In this document: one piece after another, positions 51,932 to 61,498 of the stretch
Position numbering within the stretch: position 1 is the first letter of the stretch
Layout: each line of letters opens with the position of its first letter
Assembly (NCBI GenBank): GCA_963726405.1
Contig: CAVSCF010000005.1
Coordinates: forward strand, 434,001 to 498,000
Direction: 5' to 3'
Length of the DNA: 64,000 nucleotides
Origin: JAOUJD01 sp963726405
GTDB taxonomy: Bacteria > Pseudomonadota > Gammaproteobacteria > Burkholderiales > Burkholderiaceae_F
Position numbers and translations under genes: made by a program
Notes under the pieces: model-generated
Database searches by the model: none
Told to the model about the DNA's origin: nothing
What the model saw: the letters and a program-made list of their open reading frames with translations, nothing else

Positions 51932-54900
51932 ATGAACGCTCCCACGACGCCGCAAGCGCTGCGCGCCGAATCGGTCCTCGAACCTCCCCCTCGCCTGCGG
52001 GAGATTCCGTACAACTACACCTCCTTCGCGGATCGCGAGATCGTGATCCGGCTGCTGGGCGACGACGCCTGGCGGGTGCTCGACGAGTTGCGCAGCGAGC
52101 GGCGCACGGGTCGCAGTGCGCGGATGCTGTACGAGGTCCTCGGCGACATCTGGGTCGTTCGCCGCAACCCGTATCTGCAGGACGATCTGCTCGACAACCC
52201 GAAGCGCCGCGCCGCCCTGATCGAAGCGCTGCATCACCGCCTGGGCGAGATCGAGAAAAGGCGCCAGCCCGACGACGTCGAGCGCGATTCCAAGGTCGCC
52301 CTCCTGCTCGTCGCCGCCCGCAAGGCGGTCGAGGCGTTCGAAGACGAGTTCCGCGCAACGTGGGACCTGCGCAGGAAGGCCCGCCGGGTTCTCGCGCGCC
52401 ACACGCGCGACGACAACATCCGCTTCGACGGTTTCGCGCGCGTGTCGCACGTGACCGACGCCACCGACTGGCGGGTGGAGTATCCCTTCCTCGTTCTTCA
52501 GCCCGATCGCGAAGACGAAATTCCGGGGCTCGTGCGCGCGTGCGTCGAACTCGGCCTCACCATCATTCCCCGCGGGGGCGGCACCGGCTACACCGGCGGC
52601 GCGATTCCGCTGACGCCGATGTCGGCGGTGATCAACACCGAGAAGCTCGAAGCGCTGTCGGAAGTCGAGAAGATTCCCTTGCCGGGTTTGCATGGCCTGG
52701 TGGCCACGGTGTTTTCCGAAGCGGGCGTGGTGACCAAGCGCGTGTCGGAGGCGGCCGAGCGGGGCGGCTTCGTCTTCGCGGTCGATCCCACCTCCGCCGA
52801 CTCGTCCTGCGTCGGCGGCAACATCGCGATGAACGCCGGCGGCAAGAAGGCGGTGCTGTGGGGCACGGCGGTCGACAACCTCGCCTGGTGGCGCATGGTC
52901 GACCCGGAGGGCAACTGGCTCGAAGTCACGCGCGTCGGCCATAACCTCGGAAAGATCCACGATGTCGAGGAAGCCTTCTTCGAGCTGACCTGGAAGGACG
53001 GACGCCAGCCGGCCGACAAGGCGAAGACGATCAAGACCGACCGGCTCGTGCTCAAGGGCCCCGCGTTCCGCAAGGTCGGCCTCGGCAAGGACGTCACCGA
53101 CAAATTCCTCGGCGGCCTGCCCGGCGTGCAGAAGGAAGGCTGCGACGGCCTCATCACGTCGGCACGCTGGATCGTGCACCGGATGCCGAACTGCATCCGC
53201 ACGGTGTGCCTCGAGTTCTTTGGCCAGGCCCGCGAGGCGGTGCCGTCGATCGTCGAGATCACGGACTACATGGCCACCGCGCCGGGCGGCGCCATCCTCG
53301 CCGGACTGGAGCACCTCGACGAGCGCTACCTGCGGGCGGTGGGGTACGCGACGAAATCGCGCCGCGGCACGCTGCCGAAGATGGTCCTGATCGGCGACAT
53401 CGCGGGCGACGACGACACCACGGTCGCCCGCGCGGCTTCCGAAGTGGTGCGCATGGCGAACGCGCGCACGGGCGAAGGCTTCATCGCCGTCAGCGCCGAG
53501 GCGCGCAAGAAGTTCTGGCTCGACCGCAGCAAGACCGCCGCGATCTCGAGGCACACGAACGCATTCAAGCTCAACGAGGACGTCGTCATCCCGCTGCCGC
53601 GCATGGGCGAGTACACCGACGCGATCGAGCGCATCAACATCGAGCTGTCGATCGAGAACAAGCTCGAACTGCTGGCCGAGCTGGATCGCTACCTCGCCGC
53701 GCCGTTGCCGCTGGGCAAGACCGACGACCTCGACCTGGACCGTTTGTCGCGCGACGAGATCGTCGGCGACCGGGCGGAACAGGCACGCGAGCTTCTCGCC
53801 TATACCCACGCGCGCTGGTCCTACCTGCTGACGCACCTCGACACGCCGCTGGCCGAGGCGCTGCCGGAACTGTCACGTCTGGGCCTGACGCACCTCACGA
53901 GCGAGTTCGATCGCCGTGGCCAGGCGTCGGCGCTGCGCGTGTTCGACCTCCTGCAGGACCACACCATCCGCGTTTCGTGGAAGACCGAGGTGCGGGCGCC
54001 GCTGGAGCGGATCTTCTCGGGTGCGGCGTTCGCTCCCGTGCTTGCCGAATGCGAGACGATCCACCAGCGCGTGCTGCGCGGCCGGGTGTTCGTCGCGCTC
54101 CACATGCACGCCGGCGACGGCAACGTCCACACGAACATACCCGTCAACTCGGACAACTACGCGATGCTGCAGCGGGCCTACGCCGCCGTGGCGCGCATCA
54201 TGCAGGTGGCCCGGGATCTCGACGGAGTGATCTCCGGCGAGCACGGCATCGGCATCACCAAGCTCGAGTTCCTGACGGACGAGGAGACCGCGGCGTTCCG
54301 CCAGTACAAGCGCACGGTCGACCCCGAGGGCCGGTTCAACAAGGGCAAGCTGCTGCCGGGCGCCGACCTGCGCAACGCCTACACGCCGAGCTTCGGGCTG
54401 ATGGGGCACGAGTCGCTGATCATGCAGCAGAGCGACATCAAGGGCATCTCGGACGCCATCAAGGACTGCCTGCGCTGCGGCAAGTGCAAGCCCGTGTGCT
54501 CGACCCACGTGCCCGGGGCCAACCTGCTCTATTCGCCGCGCAACAAGATCCTCGCGACCTCGCTGCTGATCGAAGCCTTCCTCTACGAGGAGCAGACGCG
54601 CCGCGGCGTGTCGATCAAGCACTGGGACGAGTTCTCGGACGTCGCCGACCACTGCACCGTCTGCCACAAGTGCCTGGCCCCCTGCCCCGTGGACATCGAC
54701 TTCGGCGACGTGTCCATGGCGATGCGCAATCTGCTCCGGCGAATGGGCAAGAAGAAGTTCAATCCCGGCAGCGCGGCCTCGATGTTCTTCCTGAACGTCA
54801 AGGACCCGCAGACGATCAAGGTCGCGCGCACGCTGATGCTGCAGTGGGGCTACAAGGCCCAGCGCCTGGGCAACCGCTTCTTCAAGCTCGCCGCGAAGGT

Positions 54901-55882
54901 GCAGACGAGTCGCCCGCCGGCAACGACCGGAGGCCGTCCGAAGGTCACCGAGCAGGTGATCCACTTCGTCAACAAGAAGATGCCGGGCAACCTGCCGAAG
55001 AAGACGTCGCGCGCGCTGCTCGACATCGAGGACGCGCGTTACGTGCCCATCATCCGCGACCCGAAGCGCACGACAAGCGAGTCCGAAGCCGTCTTCTACT
55101 TCCCGGGCTGCGGCTCGGAGCGGCTGTTCTCGCAGGTGGGGCTGGCCACGCAGGCGATGCTGTGGGAAGCCGGCGTGCAGACGGTGCTGCCGCCCGGGTA
55201 TCTTTGCTGCGGCTATCCGCAGCGCGGTTCGGGCCAGTTCGACAAGGCCGAGAAGATCATCACCGACAACCGCGTGCTGTTCCATCGCGTGGCCAACACC
55301 CTGAACTACCTCGACATCAAGACCGTGGTGGTCAGCTGCGGCACCTGCTATGACCAGTTGCAGGGCTACGACTTCGAGAAGATCTTCCCCGGCTCGCGCA
55401 TCATCGACATCCACGAGTACCTGCTCGAGAAGGGCGTGAAGCTCGAAGGCGTCCAGGGCACGCGCTACATGTACCACGACCCCTGCCACACCCCGATGAA
55501 GCTGCAGGATCCGCTGAAGACGGTCAACGCCCTCGTGACGACGGCCGACCAGGTGAAGATCGAGAAGAACGACCGCTGCTGCGGCGAGAGCGGGACGTTC
55601 GCGATCTCACGGCCCGACGTCGCCACGCAGGTGCGCTTCCGGAAGGAACGCGAGGTCGAGCAGGGCGCCGCGAAGCTGCGCGCCGACGGTTTCGACGGCG
55701 ACATCAAGGTGCTGACGTCCTGCCCGTCGTGCCTGCAGGGCCTGATGCGCTACAACGACGACGCCGACATCGACGCCGATTACATCGTCATCGAGATGGC
55801 GCGGCACCTGCTGGGCCGCGACTGGTTCGAGCAATACGTCGCCAAGGCGAACGCGGGAGGCATCGAGCGGGTGCTGGTATAG
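51932..55882 (+). CDS. Giant FAD/4Fe-4S oxidoreductase (DUF3683, glycolate/D-lactate dehydrogenase-like)
   Basis: A 1316-aa single-chain enzyme. In order: DUF3683 (about residues 20-150), PCMH-type FAD-binding domain (about 170-330, with IIPRGGGTGYTGGAIPLT), FAD-oxidase C-terminal domain (about 430-790, HMHAGDGNVHTN), a ferredoxin-like pair of 4Fe-4S motifs (CLRCGKCKPVC and CTVCHKCLAPCP, about 845-930), and two CCG domains (YLCCGYPQRG, RCCGESG) as in GlpC/GlcF. It thus unites GlcD- and GlcF-like parts and should oxidise a 2-hydroxy acid, passing electrons to quinone. The substrate is unknown. ATG chosen for a family-like start. Confidence 0.87.
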   Translation: MNAPTTPQALRAESVLEPPPRLREIPYNYTSFADREIVIRLLGDDAWRVLDELRSERRTGRSARMLYEVLGDIWVVRRNPYLQDDLLDNPKRRAALIEALHHRLGEIEKRRQPDDVERDSKVALLLVAARKAVEAFEDEFRATWDLRRKARRVLARHTRDDNIRFDGFARVSHVTDATDWRVEYPFLVLQPDREDEIPGLVRACVELGLTIIPRGGGTGYTGGAIPLTPMSAVINTEKLEALSEVEKIPLPGLHGLVATVFSEAGVVTKRVSEAAERGGFVFAVDPTSADSSCVGGNIAMNAGGKKAVLWGTAVDNLAWWRMVDPEGNWLEVTRVGHNLGKIHDVEEAFFELTWKDGRQPADKAKTIKTDRLVLKGPAFRKVGLGKDVTDKFLGGLPGVQKEGCDGLITSARWIVHRMPNCIRTVCLEFFGQAREAVPSIVEITDYMATAPGGAILAGLEHLDERYLRAVGYATKSRRGTLPKMVLIGDIAGDDDTTVARAASEVVRMANARTGEGFIAVSAEARKKFWLDRSKTAAISRHTNAFKLNEDVVIPLPRMGEYTDAIERINIELSIENKLELLAELDRYLAAPLPLGKTDDLDLDRLSRDEIVGDRAEQARELLAYTHARWSYLLTHLDTPLAEALPELSRLGLTHLTSEFDRRGQASALRVFDLLQDHTIRVSWKTEVRAPLERIFSGAAFAPVLAECETIHQRVLRGRVFVALHMHAGDGNVHTNIPVNSDNYAMLQRAYAAVARIMQVARDLDGVISGEHGIGITKLEFLTDEETAAFRQYKRTVDPEGRFNKGKLLPGADLRNAYTPSFGLMGHESLIMQQSDIKGISDAIKDCLRCGKCKPVCSTHVPGANLLYSPRNKILATSLLIEAFLYEEQTRRGVSIKHWDEFSDVADHCTVCHKCLAPCPVDIDFGDVSMAMRNLLRRMGKKKFNPGSAASMFFLNVKDPQTIKVARTLMLQWGYKAQRLGNRFFKLAAKVQTSRPPATTGGRPKVTEQVIHFVNKKMPGNLPKKTSRALLDIEDARYVPIIRDPKRTTSESEAVFYFPGCGSERLFSQVGLATQAMLWEAGVQTVLPPGYLCCGYPQRGSGQFDKAEKIITDNRVLFHRVANTLNYLDIKTVVVSCGTCYDQLQGYDFEKIFPGSRIIDIHEYLLEKGVKLEGVQGTRYMYHDPCHTPMKLQDPLKTVNALVTTADQVKIEKNDRCCGESGTFAISRPDVATQVRFRKEREVEQGAAKLRADGFDGDIKVLTSCPSCLQGLMRYNDDADIDADYIVIEMARHLLGRDWFEQYVAKANAGGIERVLV

Positions 55883-55912
55883 CCGGACCCCGCACGGTCG
55901 TCCCGCGTCCGT

Positions 55913-56140
55913 TCAGGTCTGTGACTTCCCTGAAGTCGCATCGATGCGGTCGACCTCGCCTCTCGGAGCGGCTCGCGCGTCATCGCGACCGCAGCGAGGG
56001 ATGCGGCTCCCGGTGGTCGTTTCGCAGCGTTCGGGCGTCTGCTTGTCCATTGTGGATGGCGAGTCGGCGGCCAGCGGCGGCACGGAGGCGCATCCGGCGA
56101 GGGATAGACACACGAACAACCTCGATAGCAACGAAACCAC
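55913..56140 (-). CDS. Small lipoprotein
   Basis: A 75-aa protein with a signal peptide and lipobox LSLAGC (Cys17), so the mature lipoprotein would have 59 residues. The mature part is polar with two more Cys (ERCETTT and PRCGRDD). The start is GTG, eight bases after an AGGAGA ribosome-binding site, which supports a real gene. No family recognised. It lies between the FAD enzyme and the GNAT gene, divergent from the latter. Confidence 0.65.
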   Translation of the reverse strand: MVSLLSRLFVCLSLAGCASVPPLAADSPSTMDKQTPERCETTTGSRIPRCGRDDARAAPRGEVDRIDATSGKSQT

Positions 56141-56212
56141 GCAAGTCTCCTGATTGACGGACCCGTGAGTTTACGGGGCGCCGCCGGCGCCCCGACCGTA
56201 TCATCGCGCGCC

Positions 56213-57181
56213 ATGAAAGCTCGACTCACGCTTCGGGCCATGCGCGTGCCGGACGACTGCGCCGGCGTGGCGGGTGTGTGTACGGCGTGCTTCCCCGATT
56301 GGCCGATCTCCCCCGAGGAACTGGCCGATCAAGAAGCGCGGCGGCCTCCTGAGCGCCTGCACAAGCCCCTGGTCGCGCTCGAGGGCCACACGGTGGTCGG
56401 CTACGGCTTTGTCCAGGAACCCGATGTCGCTGCCCGAGCAGGGCGCCTGCGCATTCGCGTCCTCGTGCCACCCGAATACCGGGGCAAGGGCGTCGGCAAA
56501 GCGCTCTACGAGGCGCTCTGCGCGCTGGCGACCGACGCCGGCGCGACGGAGCTCGTGACCGAGGCACTGGAGGCCGACGAAGGCGCTGCGCGCTTCCTGG
56601 CTCGGAGGCGGTTCATCGCGTACCACCGCCGCATCGAAAACCGGTTGCGTCTGGCCGACGTCGATCCGACGGTCATCGGGCGTGCGATCGACACGCACGT
56701 CGACGCTTTCTTCCCGAGCGGAGCGCGTGTCGCGACCTTTCGCCAGCTGGGACTCGTACAGGCCGACGCGTCACGTCGGCTGTACGACCTGGACGCGGTC
56801 CTCTGGGCCGACGTGCCGTTCGGATTGAGCGGTTCGTTTCCGACGTACGAGCAGTACGTTGCGGCCGAAATCGACCACCCGGATTTCATGCCCGCAGGAA
56901 CGTTCATCGCCCTCGACGCCGATCGATGGATCGGCGTTTCCGCCCTGGTCCGCCGTCCCGGCTTCCTGCTCAATTCGATGACCGGCGTCGTGCGCGAATG
57001 GCGTAGTCGCGGCCTGGCCCGCTGGCTCAAGCTCTACACGTTGCGCCACGCCCTGGAATGCGGGGCCACCGAGATTCGGACGTTCAACGACGCGATCAAC
57101 CCGGCGATCCTCGCGCTCAACGATTCACTCGGGTTTCGCGTGGCCGCCGTTCAGGTGCGGTATCGAAAGGAGCTGCGATGA
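56213..57181 (+). CDS. GNAT acetyltransferase with two domains
   Basis: A 322-aa protein with a first GNAT domain at about residues 8-145 (acetyl-CoA loop VPPEYRGKGVGKALYE) and a second, weaker one at about 170-320 (VVREWRSRGLARWLKLYT). Tandem GNAT proteins acetylate amines, but the substrate is unknown. The ATG after GCGCC is used. The stop overlaps the HIT gene start (ATGA). Confidence 0.86.
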   Translation: MKARLTLRAMRVPDDCAGVAGVCTACFPDWPISPEELADQEARRPPERLHKPLVALEGHTVVGYGFVQEPDVAARAGRLRIRVLVPPEYRGKGVGKALYEALCALATDAGATELVTEALEADEGAARFLARRRFIAYHRRIENRLRLADVDPTVIGRAIDTHVDAFFPSGARVATFRQLGLVQADASRRLYDLDAVLWADVPFGLSGSFPTYEQYVAAEIDHPDFMPAGTFIALDADRWIGVSALVRRPGFLLNSMTGVVREWRSRGLARWLKLYTLRHALECGATEIRTFNDAINPAILALNDSLGFRVAAVQVRYRKELR

Positions 57182-57618
57182 AGGTTGCGGGCTGCGAACT
57201 GTGCGGGCAGGCGGGCGGTTCCATCGTCCTCGCCAGTGAATGGCTTCGGGTGGTGCTCGTCGACGATGCGGACTTCCCCGGCTTCGCCCGGGTGATCTGG
57301 AACGATCACGTTCGCGAGATGACGGACCTCGATGCGCAGGCGCGAAACCGGCTGATCGAAACGGTGCTGGCGGTCGAGCGCGCCCAGCGCGAGGTGCTGA
57401 AACCGGCCAAGGTCAACCTCGCGAGTCTCGGCAACGTCACACCTCACCTTCACTGGCACGTCATTCCGCGTTTCGTGGACGACAGCCACTTCCCGCAACC
57501 GGTCTGGGGACCGCGCCAGCGCGAGGCGCACGAGAGCACGACGGCGCAGCGGCGCAGCCGGCTCGATCCGCTGCGCCGTCGCATCGCCGAGGAAATCTCG
57601 CGGATCGCGCGCAGCTGA
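57178..57618 (+). CDS. HIT family hydrolase
   Basis: A 146-aa histidine-triad protein with the HxHxH active site in HLHWHVIPR and an N-terminal Cys pair in GCELCGQ. Such enzymes hydrolyse nucleotide phosphoramidates or dinucleotides. It is coupled to the GNAT gene. The family is certain, the substrate is not. Confidence 0.9.
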   Translation: MKVAGCELCGQAGGSIVLASEWLRVVLVDDADFPGFARVIWNDHVREMTDLDAQARNRLIETVLAVERAQREVLKPAKVNLASLGNVTPHLHWHVIPRFVDDSHFPQPVWGPRQREAHESTTAQRRSRLDPLRRRIAEEISRIARS

Positions 57619-57619
57619 A

Positions 57620-58297
57620 TCAGCTTGCCGGGCAGGCGCGCACGGTCTGCGCCGGAAAGTCCCCGCGCAGCGCGACCAGTTGCTGTGCGGCTGCCGCGTC
57701 GACGTCGCGCAACTGGAAGCGCGTCAAAGTCACGGTGGAAGGACGGTCGGCGATGCGCGCGCCCTTGATGCCGGCCTTATCGAGCGCGGCAAGATGGGCC
57801 TTCGCCGCGTTCGGATCCCGGAACGAGCCCAGGCTGATGGCGAATCTCATCGCGGAGCTCTCGTTCATCACCAGCATGTCCTTGATGCCGAGCTTCCGCA
57901 GTTCCTCCGCGCGACGCTCCGCCTCGCCGAGGGTCTTGAACGGCGGCAGGTAGACCATGTACCAACCCGGCGCCTCGACCAGGCCGGCGTTCACCTTGAT
58001 CGTCGTCGACAGCGCGGCAAGCGCCTTCTCGGCGCGGGCCGCTTCGGCGGCGCTGAAGTCGCCAAACTCCAGGCAAGCTTGCGCCAGGCCGAGATCGACG
58101 GCCCCGCTGCTCTGCTTGGCCCGTTCACGCAGCGCCTGTACGTCCTTTTCAGTGAGCACACGGATGCGCTCGGGCTCGACCTGTCTCGCGACCCGCTCGG
58201 GCTCCCGGCCGCCGTCACCGTAGTGGCCGAAGACGCCGTGCTGCCAGGCGAACAGCACCACGTTGACCAGAACCAGCAGCAGGAAGGCGAGTTTCAT
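57620..58297 (-). CDS. SPOR-domain protein
   Basis: A 225-aa protein anchored by one N-terminal transmembrane helix (residues 3-18), with a C-terminal SPOR domain (about residues 120-205, WYMVYLPPFKTLGEAERRAEELRKLG) that binds denuded septal peptidoglycan. It lies 4 nt overlapped with coaX. Probably periplasmic and division-associated by family; exact role unknown. Confidence 0.85.
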   Translation of the reverse strand: MKLAFLLLVLVNVVLFAWQHGVFGHYGDGGREPERVARQVEPERIRVLTEKDVQALRERAKQSSGAVDLGLAQACLEFGDFSAAEAARAEKALAALSTTIKVNAGLVEAPGWYMVYLPPFKTLGEAERRAEELRKLGIKDMLVMNESSAMRFAISLGSFRDPNAAKAHLAALDKAGIKGARIADRPSTVTLTRFQLRDVDAAAAQQLVALRGDFPAQTVRACPAS

Positions 58298-59064
58298 CGA
58301 GCCGATGCGCGCAGCGCGAGGCCGCGCAGCACGAGATTATGGTCGATGACCGGCGACAATTCGGGGGGCAGGCGGGCAGCGAGCAGTTCGGCGTGGCCTC
58401 CGGCCAGCACCAGCCGCGGCGGCGCATCCAGCGATGCCGCGAAGCGCTTCCACACGCGTTCGACCAGGCCGGCCTGCGCATCGAAGACGCCGGTGACGAT
58501 CGCCTTGTCGGTCGTGTCGGGAAAGTCCGCGGGCGGGCCCTCCGCGAGCGGCAGCCCGGCCGTGCCGCGGGCAAGGCTTTCGAACATCAGGCGCACGCCC
58601 GGTGCGATGCACCCGCCGACGAAGCGCGATTCGCCGGCGCTCGCGCGAATGCAATCCACCGTGGTCGCCGTGCCGGCGTTCACGACGACGAGCGACGCCC
58701 CCGGCCTGCGTTCGCAGGCGCCGATCATCGCGTGCCAGCGATCGACGCCCAGCTGGTGCGGATCGCGATAGCCGTTGGTCAGGACGACGGCGCCCGAGAA
58801 GGCCGCTTGCGAGCGCATCCATTCCACCGGGGGCATCCCCAGCGCCTGCGCAGCCCCTTCGATCGCGCGCCCGATGTCGGAATCCGCCACCGAGCAGCCC
58901 ACCGCGCGGCGGACCGGATCGAGGCCCGCCCACGCCGCTGTCAGTCCGGCCGCGACGTCGGCTCCGCCCCGATGCAGGACGCGGCCGTTCGCCGTGAAGT
59001 TGCCGTCGCTCGCGAGCACGGCCCACTTGACGGCGGAGTTGCCGACATCGATGAGCAACGTCAC
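58294..59064 (-). CDS. coaX: Type III pantothenate kinase
   Basis: A 256-aa ASKHA-fold kinase phosphorylating pantothenate, first step of CoA synthesis. Motifs: LLIDVGNSAVKW, GVDRWHAMIGA and VNAGTATTVD. Type III enzymes are not inhibited by CoA. It overlaps birA and the SPOR gene by 4 nt each. The birA-coaX pair is a standard betaproteobacterial arrangement. Confidence 0.94.
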   Translation of the reverse strand: MTLLIDVGNSAVKWAVLASDGNFTANGRVLHRGGADVAAGLTAAWAGLDPVRRAVGCSVADSDIGRAIEGAAQALGMPPVEWMRSQAAFSGAVVLTNGYRDPHQLGVDRWHAMIGACERRPGASLVVVNAGTATTVDCIRASAGESRFVGGCIAPGVRLMFESLARGTAGLPLAEGPPADFPDTTDKAIVTGVFDAQAGLVERVWKRFAASLDAPPRLVLAGGHAELLAARLPPELSPVIDHNLVLRGLALRASAR

Positions 59065-59918
59065 GGTGCCGCGTCACGAAAGGAGACGTCGCCGACGCTG
59101 ACGACGCGCGGCGCGCCGCTGCCCACGTCGACCAGCAGCCGGCCGTAGCCGTCGACATCCGCCAGTCGCCCGCTGAGCGTGACGCGTCCGTTGTCCAGAA
59201 TGTCGATCTCCCGGCCCCGCCCTTCCATCAGCGCGTTGAAGCGCGGCCGGAACGCCGCGAACCCTTCCCGGCTGAATACGTCGAGCGTCCGCAGGACGGC
59301 CGCGGCAAGGCGTCCGATCCACGCTTCCCGCTCGGAGGCCACCACCTGGGGCGGCAGGATTTCGTCGAGGCCGATGGCGGGCTGGTCGATCGCCTGCCTC
59401 GCGCTCGGCTCCAGGTGCAGGTTGATGCCGATGCCCATGATCAGCGTGTACCGCGCCCGGTCGTCGACGGCGAGCTCACTCAGGATGCCGCCCAGCTTGA
59501 GCCCAGCGATACGCAGGTCGTTCGGCCATTTCAGCTGCACGTCGACACCGCGGTCCTTCAGGCATTCGGCGAGGGCAACACCGCAGGCCAGCGTGATCGA
59601 CGGAAGGGATGCGGGCAATTCGGTGAGCGGCATGCCGACCGAGAACAGCAGCGCATGCCGCGGCAGCGCGAGCCAGGGACGTCCCTGCCGCCCACGGCCC
59701 TCGTACTGGAAATCCGCGGCACGCAGGACGGGCTGTGCCAATCGGGCCTCGCGCGCACGCGCCATGAGGTCCCCGTTGGTCGAGGCCGTTTCGTCGACCG
59801 TCTCGACGACGCACTCCGCCTCGAACCCGGCGTCCGCCAGCCAGTTTTCGATGGCGCGCGACGACAGGGCCGGCGGATCGAAGACGGCGTCGGAAGACGC
59901 GATGGCGGCGGCGTTCAT
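59061..59918 (-). CDS. birA: Biotin-protein ligase, no DNA-binding domain
   Basis: A 285-aa ligase that attaches biotin to the biotin carboxyl carrier protein. The catalytic loop GRGRQGRPW and the LKWPNDLR motif are present. The N-terminal winged helix of E. coli BirA is absent (only ~30 residues precede the catalytic domain), so it should not repress transcription. Coupled to coaX. Confidence 0.92.
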   Translation of the reverse strand: MNAAAIASSDAVFDPPALSSRAIENWLADAGFEAECVVETVDETASTNGDLMARAREARLAQPVLRAADFQYEGRGRQGRPWLALPRHALLFSVGMPLTELPASLPSITLACGVALAECLKDRGVDVQLKWPNDLRIAGLKLGGILSELAVDDRARYTLIMGIGINLHLEPSARQAIDQPAIGLDEILPPQVVASEREAWIGRLAAAVLRTLDVFSREGFAAFRPRFNALMEGRGREIDILDNGRVTLSGRLADVDGYGRLLVDVGSGAPRVVSVGDVSFRDAAP

Positions 59919-59991
59919 GGATTCAGGGTGTGCCGAAGGAATTTAGCATCCGGAATCGCTCGACCCACGCGCTTGTAACGCGAGGACGTGC

Positions 59992-60006
59992 GCCCGACAA
60001 TCGGGC
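59992..60006 (+). promoter_or_regulatory. Hairpin directly before the VanZ-like start codon
   Basis: GCCCGA-CAA-TCGGGC is a perfect 6-bp hairpin whose 3' arm ends at the base before ATG (60007). A GAGGA ribosome-binding site lies 10 bp upstream of the hairpin. It could reduce initiation. The rest of 59919-60006 is too short to judge. Confidence 0.45.
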
Positions 60007-61131
60007 ATGGTTTCGACCCCGCTCAGCGCCAAATCGTGGCACGCGCGCAGTTCTCCGCTGGCCCGCGCCGCGTTCGTGGTGTACGCGCTGCTCATCGTGT
60101 ACTCGGGCCTCGCGCCGTGGAGCGGCTGGCGCGACCTCGGCGTCGGGCCACTTGCCTACCTTACCGCCCCGGTGCCGCGGCACCTGACAACGTTCGACGT
60201 GCTCGTGAACGTGCTCGGCTACATGCCGCTGGGCGCGCTGTTCGTCCTTTCGGTGCATCCGCGATTGCGTGCGGGCGTCGCAGCGTTGCTCGCGCTCGTC
60301 GCCGGAGCATTGCTGTCGGGAACGATCGAAGCCCTCCAGACCTACCTTCCGACCCGCGTGTCTTCGAACATCGACCTGCTCACCAACAGTTTCGGAGCCC
60401 TTGCCGGCGGACTGCTCGCCGCCCCCTTCGCGTCGAGCCTGATCGACCGCGGACGGCTGGCCGACCTTCGGCTGCGGTGGTTCGAGCGACATGCTTCTGT
60501 CCTGCTGCTGGTCGTCTGCCTGTGGCCGCTCGCCCAGCTCCATCCGGCGCCGATGCTGTTCGGCACGGGCGACCTGCGCGAGACCTTCGAAGCGACGGCG
60601 GCGGCGTTCGGCGGCGACTGGCCGACACTCGATCCCGCGCGACTGGGGCCGGCCGAGTTCGTGCTCGCCGAGGCCTTCGTGGTTGCCGCCGCCCTGCTGG
60701 CGGTTGGCCTCGCCTTCTCCTCGGCCATGCGGCCCGCCGCGCCGCGCGGGACGCTGCTCATCGCGCTGGTGCTGACGGCCCTGGTGTTGAAGGCGCTGGC
60801 GCATGGGCTTCTCTTCGGGCCAGATCGTGCGCTGGCGTGGCTCACCCCGGGCGCGTACGGCGGGCTTGCCATCGGTTCCCTCACGATGCTCGCGGCCAGC
60901 GCCGGCCCTCCACGGTGGCGACCGCGATTCGCGCTGGTCGCCCTCGGTGCGGCGCTGGCGGGGGCGAACTTCGTTCCCTACAACCCGTACTACCTCGCGA
61001 ACATGCAGGACTGGCGGCAGGGCGCCCTGCTGAATTTCAATGCGTTGACCGACTGGCTCTCGGCCCTCTGGCCCTACGCGCTCGGCCTCGCCCTGCTGCA
61101 GCATGTGGCGAGGGCACGCTCCTTGCGCTGA
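60007..61131 (+). CDS. VanZ-like membrane protein
   Basis: A 374-aa polytopic protein with about eight transmembrane helices. The VanZ-type core is residues ~20-130 (VNVLGYMPLGALFVL and the EALQTYLPTRVSSNIDLLTNSFGALAG stretch). VanZ proteins have been linked to teicoplanin resistance in Gram-positives, but the bacterial family is large and function here is unknown. The start codon follows a hairpin. Confidence 0.84.
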   Translation: MVSTPLSAKSWHARSSPLARAAFVVYALLIVYSGLAPWSGWRDLGVGPLAYLTAPVPRHLTTFDVLVNVLGYMPLGALFVLSVHPRLRAGVAALLALVAGALLSGTIEALQTYLPTRVSSNIDLLTNSFGALAGGLLAAPFASSLIDRGRLADLRLRWFERHASVLLLVVCLWPLAQLHPAPMLFGTGDLRETFEATAAAFGGDWPTLDPARLGPAEFVLAEAFVVAAALLAVGLAFSSAMRPAAPRGTLLIALVLTALVLKALAHGLLFGPDRALAWLTPGAYGGLAIGSLTMLAASAGPPRWRPRFALVALGAALAGANFVPYNPYYLANMQDWRQGALLNFNALTDWLSALWPYALGLALLQHVARARSLR

Positions 61132-61147
61132 GTCCGGTTCGCGCTCC

Positions 61148-61153
61148 CTATAA
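61148..61153 (+). promoter_or_regulatory. Candidate promoter -10 for the ferredoxin gene
   Basis: TATAAT lies 36 bp before the ATG at 61190; TTGCGC at 61123-61128 gives a loose -35 at 19-bp spacing and overlaps the VanZ stop region. Confidence 0.5.
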
Positions 61154-61189
61154 TTTGGCGTTTCCCCGCTCGGGTCCGCCGCCTCCCCA

Positions 61190-61498
61190 ATGAGCTACTA
61201 CCAGCGCCACGTGTTCTTCTGCCTCAACGTACGGGAGGATGCTTCGGCGTGCTGCGGCTGCCACAACGCCGCGGAGATGCAGCAGTACGCCAAGTCGCGC
61301 ATCAAGCAGTTGGGCCTGAACGGCGAGGGCCGCATCCGGGTCAACAAATCGGGCTGCCTCGACCGCTGCGAACAGGGGCCTTGCGTCGTCGTCTATCCCG
61401 AAGGCGTCTGGTACACCTACGTCGACAAGCAGGACATCGACGAGATCATCGATTCGCACCTCGTGAAGGGCGAAGTCGTCGAGCGACTGCGCATCTAG
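61190..61498 (+). CDS. Thioredoxin-like [2Fe-2S] ferredoxin
   Basis: A 102-aa protein of the NuoE-type thioredoxin-like ferredoxin family. Cys residues in ACCGCHN (residues ~20-25), SGCLDRCEQGPCVVVYPEG (residues ~55-73) form the cluster site. Likely a cytosolic electron carrier. Followed with no gap by a hydrolase gene. Confidence 0.88.
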   Translation: MSYYQRHVFFCLNVREDASACCGCHNAAEMQQYAKSRIKQLGLNGEGRIRVNKSGCLDRCEQGPCVVVYPEGVWYTYVDKQDIDEIIDSHLVKGEVVERLRI

